From Pseudomonas xantholysinigenes (lineage in GTDB: Bacteria > Pseudomonadota > Gammaproteobacteria > Pseudomonadales > Pseudomonadaceae), in the NCBI RefSeq assembly GCF_014268885.2, contig NZ_CP077095.1, forward strand, positions 1,125,001-1,189,000: DNA of 64,000 nucleotides, given 5' to 3'. The number at the start of each line of letters is the position of its first letter. Position 1 is the first letter of the stretch. Below, one piece after another: positions 16,538 through 25,270 of this stretch. The notes below the pieces were generated by a model. It made no database searches and was not told the DNA's origin. It saw nothing but the letters and a program-made list of their open reading frames with translations. Both the position numbers and the translations under genes were made by a program.

Positions 16538-17758
16538 ATGTCTTCCTCATCGACCGCCCCCACCGCGCCGGACGCGCGTGCCCAGTTTTTGCGCCAGCTG
16601 GCTGACGCCCTGGCCGATGGCAGCCTGACCAAGCTGGTCCTGGCCCGCCATGTCGGCGCAGACCAGAGCCTGCAACGCATCATCGCCAAACCGGTGCAGA
16701 TCAAGGGCGAGCCGTGCCTGCAACTGGTCTATCGCCACCAGACCCGCGACATCACCCGCAACCTGCCGCTGCAACAAGCCCAGGCGTTGATTGCAGAGCT
16801 ATTGCCGCAGAGCTTTCGCAATGCCCACCTGTTCATCACCGAGGGCGAGGTGCAGCTGGAGTTCAGCAAGAAGGGCAAGCCGATGCTGCGTCACCACCTG
16901 TCTCAGCAGGCCCCGCGCGCAGCGGCGCCTGCCGCGCACGACCGCGAGAAGAAACGCTACCTGGAGCTGTCGCGGCCGTTTCTGCGTGACCTTGGCGTGA
17001 CCGATGCGCAGGGCGCGCTGATCCCGTCGATGTCACGCAAGTGGAAACAGATCAACAAGTTCATCGAAGTCTTCGACCACGCCCTGGCCGGTGCGCCGGT
17101 GGCGGCTGACCAACTGCTGCGGGTGGCCGATTTCGGTTCGGGCAAGGGCTACCTGACCTTCGCCATGCACGACTACCTGCGCAACAGCCTTGGGCGCGAG
17201 GCACAGGTAACCGGCGTCGAACTGCGCCCGGACATGGTCGAGCTGTGCAATGCCGCCACCGCGCGCCTGGAGCATCCGGGCCTGGTGTTCGAATGCGGCG
17301 ATGTGCGCAGCGTGGTACCCGAGGCCATTGAGGTGATGATCGCCCTGCATGCCTGCGACATCGCCACCGACTATGCCATCCATACCGGCATTCGCTGCAA
17401 CGCCGCGATCATCATGTGCTCGCCGTGCTGCCATAAGCAGATCCGCCCGCAGTTGCACAGCCCTGGCCTGCTCCAGCCGATGCTGCAGTACGGCCTGCAC
17501 CTGGGGCAGCAGGCCGAGATGCTGACTGACAGCCTGCGCGCGCTGTACCTGGAGGCCTGTGGGTACGAGACCAAAGTCTTCGAGTTCATTTCGTTGGAAC
17601 ACACCAACAAGAACAAGATGATTCTGGCGGTGAAGCGGCGCCAGCCCCAGGACAACGCTGCCTTGCTGGAGAAGATCAGCCAGCTCAAGGCGTTCTACGG
17701 GGTGCAGGAGCATTGTCTGGAAAGCCTGCTGCGGGCGGATGGGTTGATTGCCGGGTAA
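16538..17758 (+). CDS. SAM-dependent methyltransferase (Methyltransf_32 type)
   Basis: A 406-residue protein. An N-terminal region precedes a class I methyltransferase domain with motif I VADFGSGKGYLTFAMHDYL, VTGVELRPDMVELCN, and ALHACDIATDYAI. The cysteine pair in IIMCSPCCHKQIRP is typical of this family, which is related to tRNA-modifying GSTCD-like enzymes. The substrate is not certain. It follows the TPM gene after 98 bp, within which the original bglX-TPM-methyltransferase block of P. putida seems preserved. Confidence 0.82.
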   Translation: MSSSSTAPTAPDARAQFLRQLADALADGSLTKLVLARHVGADQSLQRIIAKPVQIKGEPCLQLVYRHQTRDITRNLPLQQAQALIAELLPQSFRNAHLFITEGEVQLEFSKKGKPMLRHHLSQQAPRAAAPAAHDREKKRYLELSRPFLRDLGVTDAQGALIPSMSRKWKQINKFIEVFDHALAGAPVAADQLLRVADFGSGKGYLTFAMHDYLRNSLGREAQVTGVELRPDMVELCNAATARLEHPGLVFECGDVRSVVPEAIEVMIALHACDIATDYAIHTGIRCNAAIIMCSPCCHKQIRPQLHSPGLLQPMLQYGLHLGQQAEMLTDSLRALYLEACGYETKVFEFISLEHTNKNKMILAVKRRQPQDNAALLEKISQLKAFYGVQEHCLESLLRADGLIAG

Positions 17759-17881
17759 GGCGCCTGGTTGCGCGGTTTTGCCCTTCTCTTTATAGGATCT
17801 TTCCCAAGACGTCTGCATGGACTGGGATGCGTTGCGCCAGGGCCTAGGCTGGTTCGGGATGACGCCTGTCGGCGCTACCTG

Positions 17882-17899
17882 GGTTGTCACTTGACAACC
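17882..17899. promoter_or_regulatory. Palindromic operator overlapping a TTGACA box
   Basis: ggttgtca-ct-tgacaacc is a perfect 8-bp inverted repeat, 32 bp before the HicA-like gene. A perfect TTGACA (17891-17896) lies inside it. The -10 assignment (CATACT at 17913) is uncertain because it would put the start close to the ribosome binding site. Confidence 0.6.
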
Positions 17900-17930
17900 T
17901 TGTCCTGACATCCATACTGGAGCACAGCCG

Positions 17931-18203
17931 ATGGCCCGTCCTATCCATCCCAACAAGGAAGTTGAGCAAACCCTGACCCATGCCGAGGCACAGGGCTGGA
18001 AGGTGGTGGTTCGGGGAGGCCATTGCTGGGGGCGCATCTACTGCCCCAATAACGACCGCGAATGCCGTTGTGGCGAGTTCTGCATCACCAGTGTGTGGAG
18101 TACGCCGCGAAACCCAGGCACCTTTGCCCGGCAGTTGCGCCGGATCGTCGACAACTGCACGTCGACTCGCGGGATCGTCAACCAGCCAGCGGAGCGCATC
18201 TGA
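17931..18203 (+). CDS. HicA-like small cysteine-rich protein, possible toxin
   Basis: A 90-residue protein of unknown function. HPNKEVEQTLTHAEAQGW and VVVRGGHCWGRIYCP give a short alpha-beta-beta pattern with GGH in the place of the HicA active-site G-S-H. Cysteines 32, 38, 45, 47 and 51 are closely spaced (CPNNDRECRCGEFC), which suggests metal binding. ARQLRRIVDNC forms a C-terminal helix. GGAG 8 nt upstream supports the ATG. It overlaps the HTH gene by TGATG, indicating translational coupling, as in toxin-antitoxin operons. That role is inference. Confidence 0.6.
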   Translation: MARPIHPNKEVEQTLTHAEAQGWKVVVRGGHCWGRIYCPNNDRECRCGEFCITSVWSTPRNPGTFARQLRRIVDNCTSTRGIVNQPAERI

Positions 18204-18700
18204 TGGAATACGAATTCACCCTCAAGTATCAATTGTCCGGCCCCCAAGACATCGATGCGCTGATCGAGCGCCTGGCCGAGGCCGGTTGTGACGACGCCGT
18301 GGTTGGCATCGGCCAGCCGGGCCGCCTGGCCCTGGCCTTTGCCCGTGAGGGGGCGACGGCGCAGGAGGCACTGCACAGTGCCCTGGCGGATGTTCGGCGG
18401 GCCTTGCCGCAGGCCCAGCTGATCGAAGCGAGCCCTGACCTGGTCGGCCTCACCGATGTGGCAGAGGTGGTGGGGGTATCGCGGCAGAACATGCGCAAAC
18501 TCATGCTCACTCACCCGAGCACCTTCCCGGCACCGGTGCATGACGGCAGCCTGTCGCTCTGGCACTTGGCCGATATCCTCGCCTGGATGCAGGCGCGTGG
18601 TACCCACGCGGTCGTCCAGGCGGTTTTCGATGTGGCATCCAGTGCAATGCAGGTGAATGTCGCCAGGGCACAAGAGCGTGTTGGCGGCGCAAGCGACTGA
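18203..18700 (+). CDS. HTH DNA-binding protein coupled to the HicA-like gene, possible antitoxin/repressor
   Basis: A 165-residue protein. Residues 1-80 form an alpha/beta domain (MEYEFTLKYQLSGPQDIDAL, LALAFAREGATAQEALHSALADVRRAL) whose strand/helix pattern and spacing recall HicB-type domains. Residues about 83-103 are a predicted HTH (LTDVAEVVGVSRQNMRKLM) followed by SLSLWHLADILAWMQARG, similar to AlpA/MerR-type modules. The ATG overlaps the upstream stop (TGATG). A palindrome precedes the operon, consistent with autoregulation. No described system is assigned. Confidence 0.6.
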   Translation: MEYEFTLKYQLSGPQDIDALIERLAEAGCDDAVVGIGQPGRLALAFAREGATAQEALHSALADVRRALPQAQLIEASPDLVGLTDVAEVVGVSRQNMRKLMLTHPSTFPAPVHDGSLSLWHLADILAWMQARGTHAVVQAVFDVASSAMQVNVARAQERVGGASD

Positions 18701-18742
18701 CCAGGCACGCGGTGCAGTCCCTTGCCGCGTCGCCTGGCTGGT

Positions 18743-21295
18743 TCAGAAGAACCGGGTCACGCTGATCTTGGCATTGCGCCCGACGGTAAAGGCATTTTCC
18801 CCAGACAACTCCGGACGCACGGCTTTGTTGAACAGGTTGTCCACCGTCAGGTTGACTTCGGTCCCCTTCAAGTAGGGCTGCTGAGGCTTCCAGTTGGCGA
18901 ACAGGCCGTGGATGTCGTAGCGGTCATTGCCGAAGTTGTCGTAGTAGCGGTCGCCCAGGGCACTGGCCGGCCCCTCAAAATACTTGTCGCTGGGCAGGTG
19001 CTTGGTGGCGCCGACGAACTGCGCGGTCCAGCCTACACGGGCATCCCAGGCAGGAATCTTGACCCCCAGCGTGGTGATCCATTTCGGTGCCGGCACATCC
19101 TTGGCCCAGACGTCCGGCCCCCAGGGGTTGGTGTAGGCACCTTCGTGACGGCCTTCCATCCAGGCGTAGGAGATGGCGCCGAACAGGTAGGTGGAGTCAT
19201 AGAAGGTTTCGATCTCGAAGCCCTTGTACACCACGTCACCGATATTGCGGTAGTTGCCCATCAGGCCCTTGCCGCAGGTCTTGTCGATGTTGCCGCCAGT
19301 GACCATCTGCTGCTGGCAGCCGATGCCGGTGGCCTTGAAGATTTCGTCGCTGACCTTGTTGCGGAACAGCGTGGTGCGGATCTGCGCACTGTCGCCCTGG
19401 GTGAAGACATCGGCAAAGGTGCTGATGCTGCCGGCACGCAGGCCGACGATGCGTTCGGGGTCGAGGTTGCGGCTGCTGGCGGTGCGGCTGCCGATGCCCT
19501 GTACTTCATACTGCTCGTCCAGCACCGGGGCGCGCCAGGTCTTGCTGTAGTCGGCGAACAGCACGGTCTGCTCGTTCATCTTCCAGAACAGCGACAGGCG
19601 CGGCGACCAGCCGGTGTAGGTCTTGGCGCTGTAGTCGTGGCCAGCGGCCGGGTTGTTGTAGTACGGCGCCTGGTTGGGCTTGCCCTCGTTGGTGACATGG
19701 TCGTAGCGCAGCGACGGGGTGATGGTCAGGTCGCCCAGGGTGATGGCGTCCTGCACGTAGTAGCCCTGGCTGTCGACCTTGCCGCTGGGCATGAAGTACG
19801 GCTGGTAGTGGCCGTAGTTGTAGCGGGGGATTTCATAGGACTTGCCGGGCATCCACATCTGCGTGTCGCGATCGTGGCGGCGGATCTGCACGCCGGTGGT
19901 GAGCGCGTGCTCCAGTGGCCCGGTGAGGAAGGTGCTGGTGTTGCTCACATCGAGCATGCGGTCCTGGTACTCGGTGTCCATCCGCCGCCCGCCCGTGGAC
20001 GGTTGCAGCACCGCGTTGGCATTGCGTTCATCGGTTTGCCGGGTGTCAGACTCCGAGTACTTCACCTGCAGGTCCACCCACGGGTTTTCGATCGGTTGGT
20101 ACTTGTAGGTGGCCGACCAGGTGGTATCGACGGTGGTGCGGTTGGCCAGGAAGCGCTTGAGGGCGTCGGCGTAACCGTACTTCTGGATGTTCGCCGCCGA
20201 GGGCGGCACCGAATAGGCGGTGGAGGCGAAGGTGGCCCAGCGTTCGCTCTCCGAGCGCGACCAGGAAAAGCCCAGGCTGTGCTCGTCGGTGAAGTGGATG
20301 TTGGTCTTGAGCAGCGCGCCTTCCAGGTCCAGGGCACTGTTGGGCAGGCGCTGCGGGTTGATCGGCCAGCTGTTGGTCGGATCGGGCAGTTTGTCGGCCA
20401 TCTTCAGGTCGCCACCGTCGCGCTTGGTGAAGTAGGCCAGGCCATCGATGCGCCCGTCGTCGCTGCGGCCGAACACGGCCGAGCTGTAGACCTGCTGGTG
20501 GTCGTTGCTGGCGTAACCGTACTTGAGCATCGCGCCACTGTTGCGGCCTTCCTGCAACAGGTCGGTGGCATCCTTGGTTTCCATGTGCACGCTGCCGCCG
20601 AGGCCACCGTTGCCGGTCTTGACCGAGTGCGGGCCTTTCTCGACCTCGATGTACTTGATCAACTCCGGCTCGATGAAGATGGTGCCTTGCTGGTAGCGCT
20701 CGAAGCCGCTCTTGGGCGCGCCGTCGACGGTCATCGGCACGTCTTCGGCGTCGCCCATGCCCCAGATGTTGATGGTCTGGCCGCCGGGCTTGGACGAACC
20801 GCCCATGTTCACCCCGGGCAGGGTGGCCAGCACGCTGGGGATGTTGCTCGGTTGGTAGCGATCGATCTGTTCCTGGTTGAGGGTCGAGCGTCCGACGTTG
20901 CTGGGGTCGACCTGCAGGCCATCACCGACGATGCTTACCGCGCCCAGTTGCAGGCTGTTGTCGGCCACCGGGTCGTTGTCGCGCAGGCGCACCACGTAGG
21001 TATTGCCCATGCGCACCACGTTGAAGCGGCTGCCCAGCAACAGGCGGGTAATGGCCGCCTCGGCCTCGAAGTCGCCCTGCAGCGCCGGTGCCTGGGTGCT
21101 GCCGAGCAGTGCTTCGTCGAACAGCAGTTGCACCTTGGCCTGCTGGGCCAGCTGGCTCAGCGAGCGTGCCAGCGACTGGGCCGGCAGGTCGAACGCAACC
21201 GGCGCGGCTTCGGCGGCCAGGCTCACGGACAGGCACAGGGCAAGCAGGGTGGGTCGGACAGGCAGGCAGTGCAAAGGACGCAACGCGAACAACAT
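18743..21295 (-). CDS. TonB-dependent heme/hemophore-type receptor with STN signalling domain (HasR-like)
   Basis: An 850-residue outer-membrane receptor. After the signal peptide, an STN domain (VAFDLPAQSLARSLSQLAQQ) can signal to the FecR protein. The plug includes TINIWGMGDAEDVPMTVDGA and VEKGPHSVKTGNGGLGGSV. The barrel contains a FRAP-like WRAPVLDEQYE and NLDPE motif, the pair that marks heme and hemoglobin receptors, and ends in ISVTRFF. The ATG at 21295 has GGGGGAA upstream. It follows a FecR and an ECF sigma gene. No hasA hemophore is adjacent, so the ligand is uncertain. Confidence 0.82.
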   Translation of the reverse strand: MLFALRPLHCLPVRPTLLALCLSVSLAAEAAPVAFDLPAQSLARSLSQLAQQAKVQLLFDEALLGSTQAPALQGDFEAEAAITRLLLGSRFNVVRMGNTYVVRLRDNDPVADNSLQLGAVSIVGDGLQVDPSNVGRSTLNQEQIDRYQPSNIPSVLATLPGVNMGGSSKPGGQTINIWGMGDAEDVPMTVDGAPKSGFERYQQGTIFIEPELIKYIEVEKGPHSVKTGNGGLGGSVHMETKDATDLLQEGRNSGAMLKYGYASNDHQQVYSSAVFGRSDDGRIDGLAYFTKRDGGDLKMADKLPDPTNSWPINPQRLPNSALDLEGALLKTNIHFTDEHSLGFSWSRSESERWATFASTAYSVPPSAANIQKYGYADALKRFLANRTTVDTTWSATYKYQPIENPWVDLQVKYSESDTRQTDERNANAVLQPSTGGRRMDTEYQDRMLDVSNTSTFLTGPLEHALTTGVQIRRHDRDTQMWMPGKSYEIPRYNYGHYQPYFMPSGKVDSQGYYVQDAITLGDLTITPSLRYDHVTNEGKPNQAPYYNNPAAGHDYSAKTYTGWSPRLSLFWKMNEQTVLFADYSKTWRAPVLDEQYEVQGIGSRTASSRNLDPERIVGLRAGSISTFADVFTQGDSAQIRTTLFRNKVSDEIFKATGIGCQQQMVTGGNIDKTCGKGLMGNYRNIGDVVYKGFEIETFYDSTYLFGAISYAWMEGRHEGAYTNPWGPDVWAKDVPAPKWITTLGVKIPAWDARVGWTAQFVGATKHLPSDKYFEGPASALGDRYYDNFGNDRYDIHGLFANWKPQQPYLKGTEVNLTVDNLFNKAVRPELSGENAFTVGRNAKISVTRFF

Positions 21296-21389
21296 GGTTT
21301 CCCCCAAACGGCAAAAGGCCGGAAAAATGCCTGCCATCACGGGGCAGGCGGGGAGGAAGACGCGTGCTTGCGAAAAAACCTCACCTGCG

Positions 21390-21414
21390 AATGATAAAAA
21401 TTCTCAAGATTATC
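21390..21414 (-). promoter_or_regulatory. Fur-box-like site before the heme-type receptor
   Basis: The minus strand reads GATAATCTTGAGAATTTTTA and continues TCATTC. It is an AT-rich island between fecR and the receptor, similar to Fur sites (GATAATGATAATCATTATC), and probably overlaps the sigma-dependent receptor promoter. Confidence 0.5.
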
Positions 21415-21433
21415 GGGCGTGGCGTCACGCGCC

Positions 21434-22381
21434 TCAGCGCCGTTCGATGCGCAAGCGCCCGTCGGCAAGCAGCGTGGTCTTGACCGGCAGCAGCGCCGGC
21501 AGGGCATTGAGCAGGGCATCGGGGTCATGCACATCGAGGTTGCCGGACACCTTGTAGCGACCCAGCGCCGGGTCGGCCAGCAGCACGGGGTGCTGGCGGT
21601 ACAGGCCGACTTCGTCGATCAGGCTGGCCAGTTCGCGATTGCGAAAGCTCACATGCCCCTCGCGCCAGTCGGCCACTGGCTGTTCGCCCAGTTCCTGGCG
21701 GGTCAGGGTGCCGCGGGCCAGGTCATAGGTGGCGCCCTGGTGGGCGCCAAGCAGCAGCGGTGGGTGGCGTTCGCCGGGGGTTTCGAACGCCACCTGGCCG
21801 TGGGTGACACCGACCACCAGTTCCCGCTCGCCCCGACGCAGGTCGAAGCCGGTGCCGACCACGCGCACGCGACCAGCGCCGGCATCGACGAACAGCGGGC
21901 GTTCCTTGTCGGGGGCAACTTCGATGTACAACTGGCCATGGTCGAGGTGGATCAGCCGTCGCTCGGCATCGAACGCCAGGCGCAGGCGAGTCTGTGCGTT
22001 GACGGTCAGCACACTGCCATCGGGCAATTGCAGCGTGCGCAGGCTCGGGCTCGCGGCGATGCGCTCATCGACGGTGGCGCTGCCGGCCCCCAGGTTGCCA
22101 ACCAGCAACGCGCACAGCATGGCCGCCGCCGTCGCCAGGGCCGGTCGCCAGCGCGGCGCCCGGCGCACGGGCAAGGGTAGCGGACGATTGGCTTGCTTGA
22201 GCGCGGCCAGGTCGTCCCACAACTGCTCGAACTGGCGGTAGGCATGCGCGTGTTCCGCTGTCTGCATCCACTGGCTGAATGCCTTGCGCTCGTCCCGCGT
22301 TGGATGGTTGCGGTTGCGGCTGAACCAGCTCGCCGCCTGGGCGTCGATCGGGCGTGGGTCGCGCGCGTCGGTGGGGGTCAT
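21434..22381 (-). CDS. FecR-family anti-sigma regulator of the heme-type system
   Basis: A 315-residue protein. The cytoplasmic N-terminal anti-sigma part has DAQAASWFSRNRNHPTRDER. One transmembrane helix (ALATAAAMLCALLVGNLGAG, about 83-102) leads to the FecR domain (LPDGSVLTVNAQTRLRL, RVRVVGTGFDLRRGER, HVSFRNRELASLIDEV). It relays receptor occupancy from the STN domain to the ECF sigma factor. It overlaps the sigma gene by 4 nt (ATGA). Confidence 0.88.
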   Translation of the reverse strand: MTPTDARDPRPIDAQAASWFSRNRNHPTRDERKAFSQWMQTAEHAHAYRQFEQLWDDLAALKQANRPLPLPVRRAPRWRPALATAAAMLCALLVGNLGAGSATVDERIAASPSLRTLQLPDGSVLTVNAQTRLRLAFDAERRLIHLDHGQLYIEVAPDKERPLFVDAGAGRVRVVGTGFDLRRGERELVVGVTHGQVAFETPGERHPPLLLGAHQGATYDLARGTLTRQELGEQPVADWREGHVSFRNRELASLIDEVGLYRQHPVLLADPALGRYKVSGNLDVHDPDALLNALPALLPVKTTLLADGRLRIERR

Positions 22382-22899
22382 GGGGACTGCTCCGTGCCGG
22401 TGTCACTGTCCAGGCGTTGCTTGCATTGCAGCAGGGCGGCGGCGATGTGCTTCTCGACCATGCTGACGGAAATGTTCATGCGTGCTGCGATCTGGGCCTG
22501 GGTCAGGCCTTCGAAACGGTGCAGCATAAGGGCTTCGCGCCGTCGCGGCGAGAGTTCGTCGAGTACCTGGCGCAATTGATTCAGCCGCTGCTGTTGCTGG
22601 GCGTGGTCCAGCGGATCGCTGGCGGTGGGCGCGTGTGCTTCGGCCAGGCTGTCGTCGGTCAACTGCGCCTGGCGTACCTTCTGCCGCCGCCAGTGGTCGC
22701 TAAGCAGGTTGCGCGCCACCTGGAACAGGAACGCCCGGGGTTGCTCGACCTTGGCCCGGTCGCGGTAGCCCAGCCATTGGGCGAACACGTCCTGGGTCAT
22801 GTCCGCGGCATCGCTGGCATTGTCCATGCGCTTGCGCAGGAAATGCAGGATGTCGGCGTAGAAACCGTGGGCGACTGGGTCGGGTTTTGGGCGTTGCAT
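22378..22899 (-). CDS. ECF sigma factor, FecI/HasI type
   Basis: A 173-residue sigma factor. Region 2 contains NASDAADMTQDVFAQWLGYRDRA and PRAFLFQVARNLLSDHWRR. Region 4 contains LSPRREALMLHRFEGLTQAQIAARMNISVSMVEKHIAAAL. It belongs to iron-starvation ECF sigmas that act with FecR partners. A Fur-like site lies upstream (22940-22965), so iron limitation should derepress it. Confidence 0.88.
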   Translation of the reverse strand: MQRPKPDPVAHGFYADILHFLRKRMDNASDAADMTQDVFAQWLGYRDRAKVEQPRAFLFQVARNLLSDHWRRQKVRQAQLTDDSLAEAHAPTASDPLDHAQQQQRLNQLRQVLDELSPRRREALMLHRFEGLTQAQIAARMNISVSMVEKHIAAALLQCKQRLDSDTGTEQSP

Positions 22900-22939
22900 G
22901 CACGCTTTCCGGGGCTGGCCTTGAGGAAAGGGTGCGGAT

Positions 22940-22965
22940 CTTATCGAGAATTATTTACATTTGCA
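22940..22965 (-). promoter_or_regulatory. Fur-box-like site before ECF sigma gene
   Basis: The minus strand reads AAATGTAAATAATTCTCGAT, similar to Fur-controlled promoters of iron-starvation sigma factors, about 45-65 nt before the start. Confidence 0.55.
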
Positions 22966-22976
22966 AAGTGCGTGCG

Positions 22977-23993
22977 TCAGTGCCGACGATTGAACGCGGC
23001 TGGGACGCTGATCGCCAGTTCCGCCAGGCCCATTGGATGGCTGGAGGCGTCGAAGAAGTGCAGCGAAATCTGCTCGAGATCGCCGAAACGGTCGATGAAG
23101 TGCTGTTTCTGGTTGATGATCGACGCCTCGCTCAATGGACGGATGGCGATCGTCAGGTGCCGCGGGCGTGCCTGGCGGATGGCATCGAGCAGGTGCTGGT
23201 CGCTGCTGTCCAGGTGCTGACCGAACAGGCACAGGCTGCCTTGCTCGCGGGCCAGTTCGCCGAGGCTCCAGGCCAGGTAGTCGGAGTGGCGGATGGCGCG
23301 CAGCTTGTCTTCGCTGCGGCTTTCGTTGATGAACAGCGGCACTTCGCCGGGAATGTTCACGGCAAAGCCTTCGAGCAGTTCGGCCTGCGCCGCGCTGCGT
23401 TGGCGGGTGCTGCCATCGGGTAGCTTGAGCAGGTGCATGCCGCCATGCAGGTGCAGGATGCGGGTGCCTTCACTGGCGGTGCGGCGTACGTCGAAGAACC
23501 CTTGCTCGTCGAACAGGCTGGCGAAACCCTCCGGGTTGTCCGCCACGGCCCAGGGCAGGATCAGGTCGTAGTTGCTGGTGTAGACGTTGCGGTACTGACG
23601 CAAGGCCTGGTTGATGGCGGCGCGGGCACTGGCATCGAACAGCGGCCAGGGCAGGTGCACGGCGCGCACCGCATGGATCAACGCTTCCTTGATCGAGTAA
23701 TAGCGGTTGAGCGGCGCGGTGGAGTTGATCGCCAGGGCCGCGTTGGTCCGCACGGTGGTGTTCAGGCTGCTCAGCAGTGGTTCGAACAGCTCGCTGCCCA
23801 CGGCCTTGAACAGCGCCTGGTCACTCACCCCCAGGCCCTTGTGCCGTACCTGCTGGGCCTGCTCGTACAGTGAGAAGTAGCCGAAGGGCTTCCACAGCGC
23901 CCGGCTGGCACCGTTGCCCAGGAGCAGGGCAGTGCTGGGGTGGCGCTGGTTGAGGTCGGCCCAGGTGGGCAGGTGGGCGTCGAGTGCGGGCAT
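22977..23993 (-). CDS. DUF4917 protein with SIR2-like motifs
   Basis: A 338-residue protein matching DUF4917. It has the order of motifs found in SIR2-type NAD-binding folds: LLLGNGAS (22-30), VYTSNYDLILPW (Asn141, Asp143), ILHLHGGMHL (His183), and SLCLFGQHLDSSDQHLLDAI. This suggests an NAD-binding or NAD-cleaving enzyme, but activity is unproven. ATG 23993 is used because the longer frame begins with TTG and lacks family sequence. The gene ends near the Fur site of the sigma gene and is itself on the same strand, upstream. Confidence 0.72.
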   Translation of the reverse strand: MPALDAHLPTWADLNQRHPSTALLLGNGASRALWKPFGYFSLYEQAQQVRHKGLGVSDQALFKAVGSELFEPLLSSLNTTVRTNAALAINSTAPLNRYYSIKEALIHAVRAVHLPWPLFDASARAAINQALRQYRNVYTSNYDLILPWAVADNPEGFASLFDEQGFFDVRRTASEGTRILHLHGGMHLLKLPDGSTRQRSAAQAELLEGFAVNIPGEVPLFINESRSEDKLRAIRHSDYLAWSLGELAREQGSLCLFGQHLDSSDQHLLDAIRQARPRHLTIAIRPLSEASIINQKQHFIDRFGDLEQISLHFFDASSHPMGLAELAISVPAAFNRRH

Positions 23994-24136
23994 GGGTGGT
24001 CCGTTGGGTGAGGCGGAAAACGCCGGGGACTTTAGCATGTCATGCAGAGTGTGCGAGGCTTGCGCGCTCAAGGATTGCCCCGTTGACCCCGCCGGCCCCA
24101 GCCAGGGCCGGTCTTGATTTGCAAAGGACTACCTGA

Positions 24137-25195
24137 ATGTACAAATCCTTCCTGCTGGCCACGTTGCTGGCGACCTCCACTGCCCAGGCCGCCGACGGTC
24201 AGGCGCTGGCCCGCGCCCAAGGCATCCCCCACCCGGCGGTGATTGCTCACCGCGGCGCTTCCTTTGATGCCCCGGAATCCACCACGCCGGCCTACCTGCT
24301 GGCCCGCGAGCTGGGCGCCGACTACCTGGAAATGGACCTGCAACGCACCCGCGATGGTGTGCTGGTGGTGGTCCACGACGATGTGCTGGGGCGTACCAGC
24401 GATGTCGCCGAGCGCTATCCCGAGCGCAAGTCCAGCCCGGTCAGTGCCTTCACCCTGGCCGAACTCAAGGCGCTGGATGCCGGCAGCTGGTTCAACAAGG
24501 CCTATCCCGAGCGAGCCCGAGACGCCTTCAAGCAGCAACGCATCCTCACCCTGGACGAGGTGATCGATATCGCCGAAGGCAACCCCGAGCGTCATCCCGG
24601 CCTGTACATCGAGACCAAGGAACCGGCGCAGTTTCCCGGTATCGAGCAGGACCTGAAAAAACGCCTCGAAGCCCGCGGCTGGCTCGACAAACCGGGGCAG
24701 GTGGTGCTGCAGACCTTCGATCGCAACAGCCTCAAGCTGCTGCACCAAGCCATGCCGCAGGTACCGAAGATTCTCCTGCTGTGGGTTGCCAAGGGCAGCA
24801 TCGAGCCGGCCTCCGGGCAGGACTTCAGTGACTCCGGCGAGCAGGACAAGTCGGCCTTCTACGCCCGCCAGCAACCCAAGGACCCTGCCGAGTTCGAGCG
24901 CTGGCTGGACTACGCCAAGGCCGACGGCGCCATCGGCACCGGTCCTTCGGCGGTGCGCACCCACCTGGGTGAGCAGAGTTATTCCGACCTGATCCAGCCA
25001 TGGATGAACCAGGCCAGCCACGACAAAGGGCTGCTGGTGCATGTGTACACCCTCGACGAAGCGGTGGACTACGGCAAGGCGATGAAGGCCGGTGTGGATG
25101 GCATCTTCACCAACCGCGCCGGCGAACTGATGCGCTTCTATGGCCGGCCCGTCCCCCAGAACGAAGGGCAGTTGCTGCACAAGCTGGGTTACTGA
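24137..25195 (+). CDS. glpQ: Periplasmic glycerophosphodiester phosphodiesterase
   Basis: A 352-residue GlpQ-type enzyme that hydrolyses glycerophosphodiesters to glycerol-3-phosphate and an alcohol. The signal peptide is MYKSFLLATLLATSTAQA. Catalytic motifs are AHRGASFDAPESTTPAY, EMDLQRTRDGVLVVVHDD, and YIETKEP. The C-terminus contains VHVYTLDEAVDYGKAMKAGVDGIFTNR. AAAGGA precedes the ATG. It is flanked by iron-regulation genes, with no obvious functional link. Confidence 0.9.
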   Translation: MYKSFLLATLLATSTAQAADGQALARAQGIPHPAVIAHRGASFDAPESTTPAYLLARELGADYLEMDLQRTRDGVLVVVHDDVLGRTSDVAERYPERKSSPVSAFTLAELKALDAGSWFNKAYPERARDAFKQQRILTLDEVIDIAEGNPERHPGLYIETKEPAQFPGIEQDLKKRLEARGWLDKPGQVVLQTFDRNSLKLLHQAMPQVPKILLLWVAKGSIEPASGQDFSDSGEQDKSAFYARQQPKDPAEFERWLDYAKADGAIGTGPSAVRTHLGEQSYSDLIQPWMNQASHDKGLLVHVYTLDEAVDYGKAMKAGVDGIFTNRAGELMRFYGRPVPQNEGQLLHKLGY

Positions 25196-25224
25196 GCTGC
25201 TGGCGATGGCTCGACGACATGTGT

Positions 25225-25246
25225 GAGAATGATAGGAATTCCTATT
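25225..25246 (+). promoter_or_regulatory. Fur-box-like palindrome before second ECF sigma gene
   Basis: gagaatgataggaattcctat includes a perfect 14-bp palindrome (ataggaattcctat, 25232-25245) and resembles a Fur site. An in-frame GTG/ATG overlaps it, but I treat these codons as regulatory DNA and start the gene at 25271. Confidence 0.6.
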
Positions 25247-25270
25247 AACGGTCTCGCACAGTCACCCGCA

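Noticed and set aside
18722..21394. 890-residue plus-strand ORF opposite the heme-type receptor
   Set aside because: Antisense shadow of a GC-rich gene; composition is Gly/Val/Ala/Gln rich without a domain, whereas the minus strand encodes a full TonB receptor.
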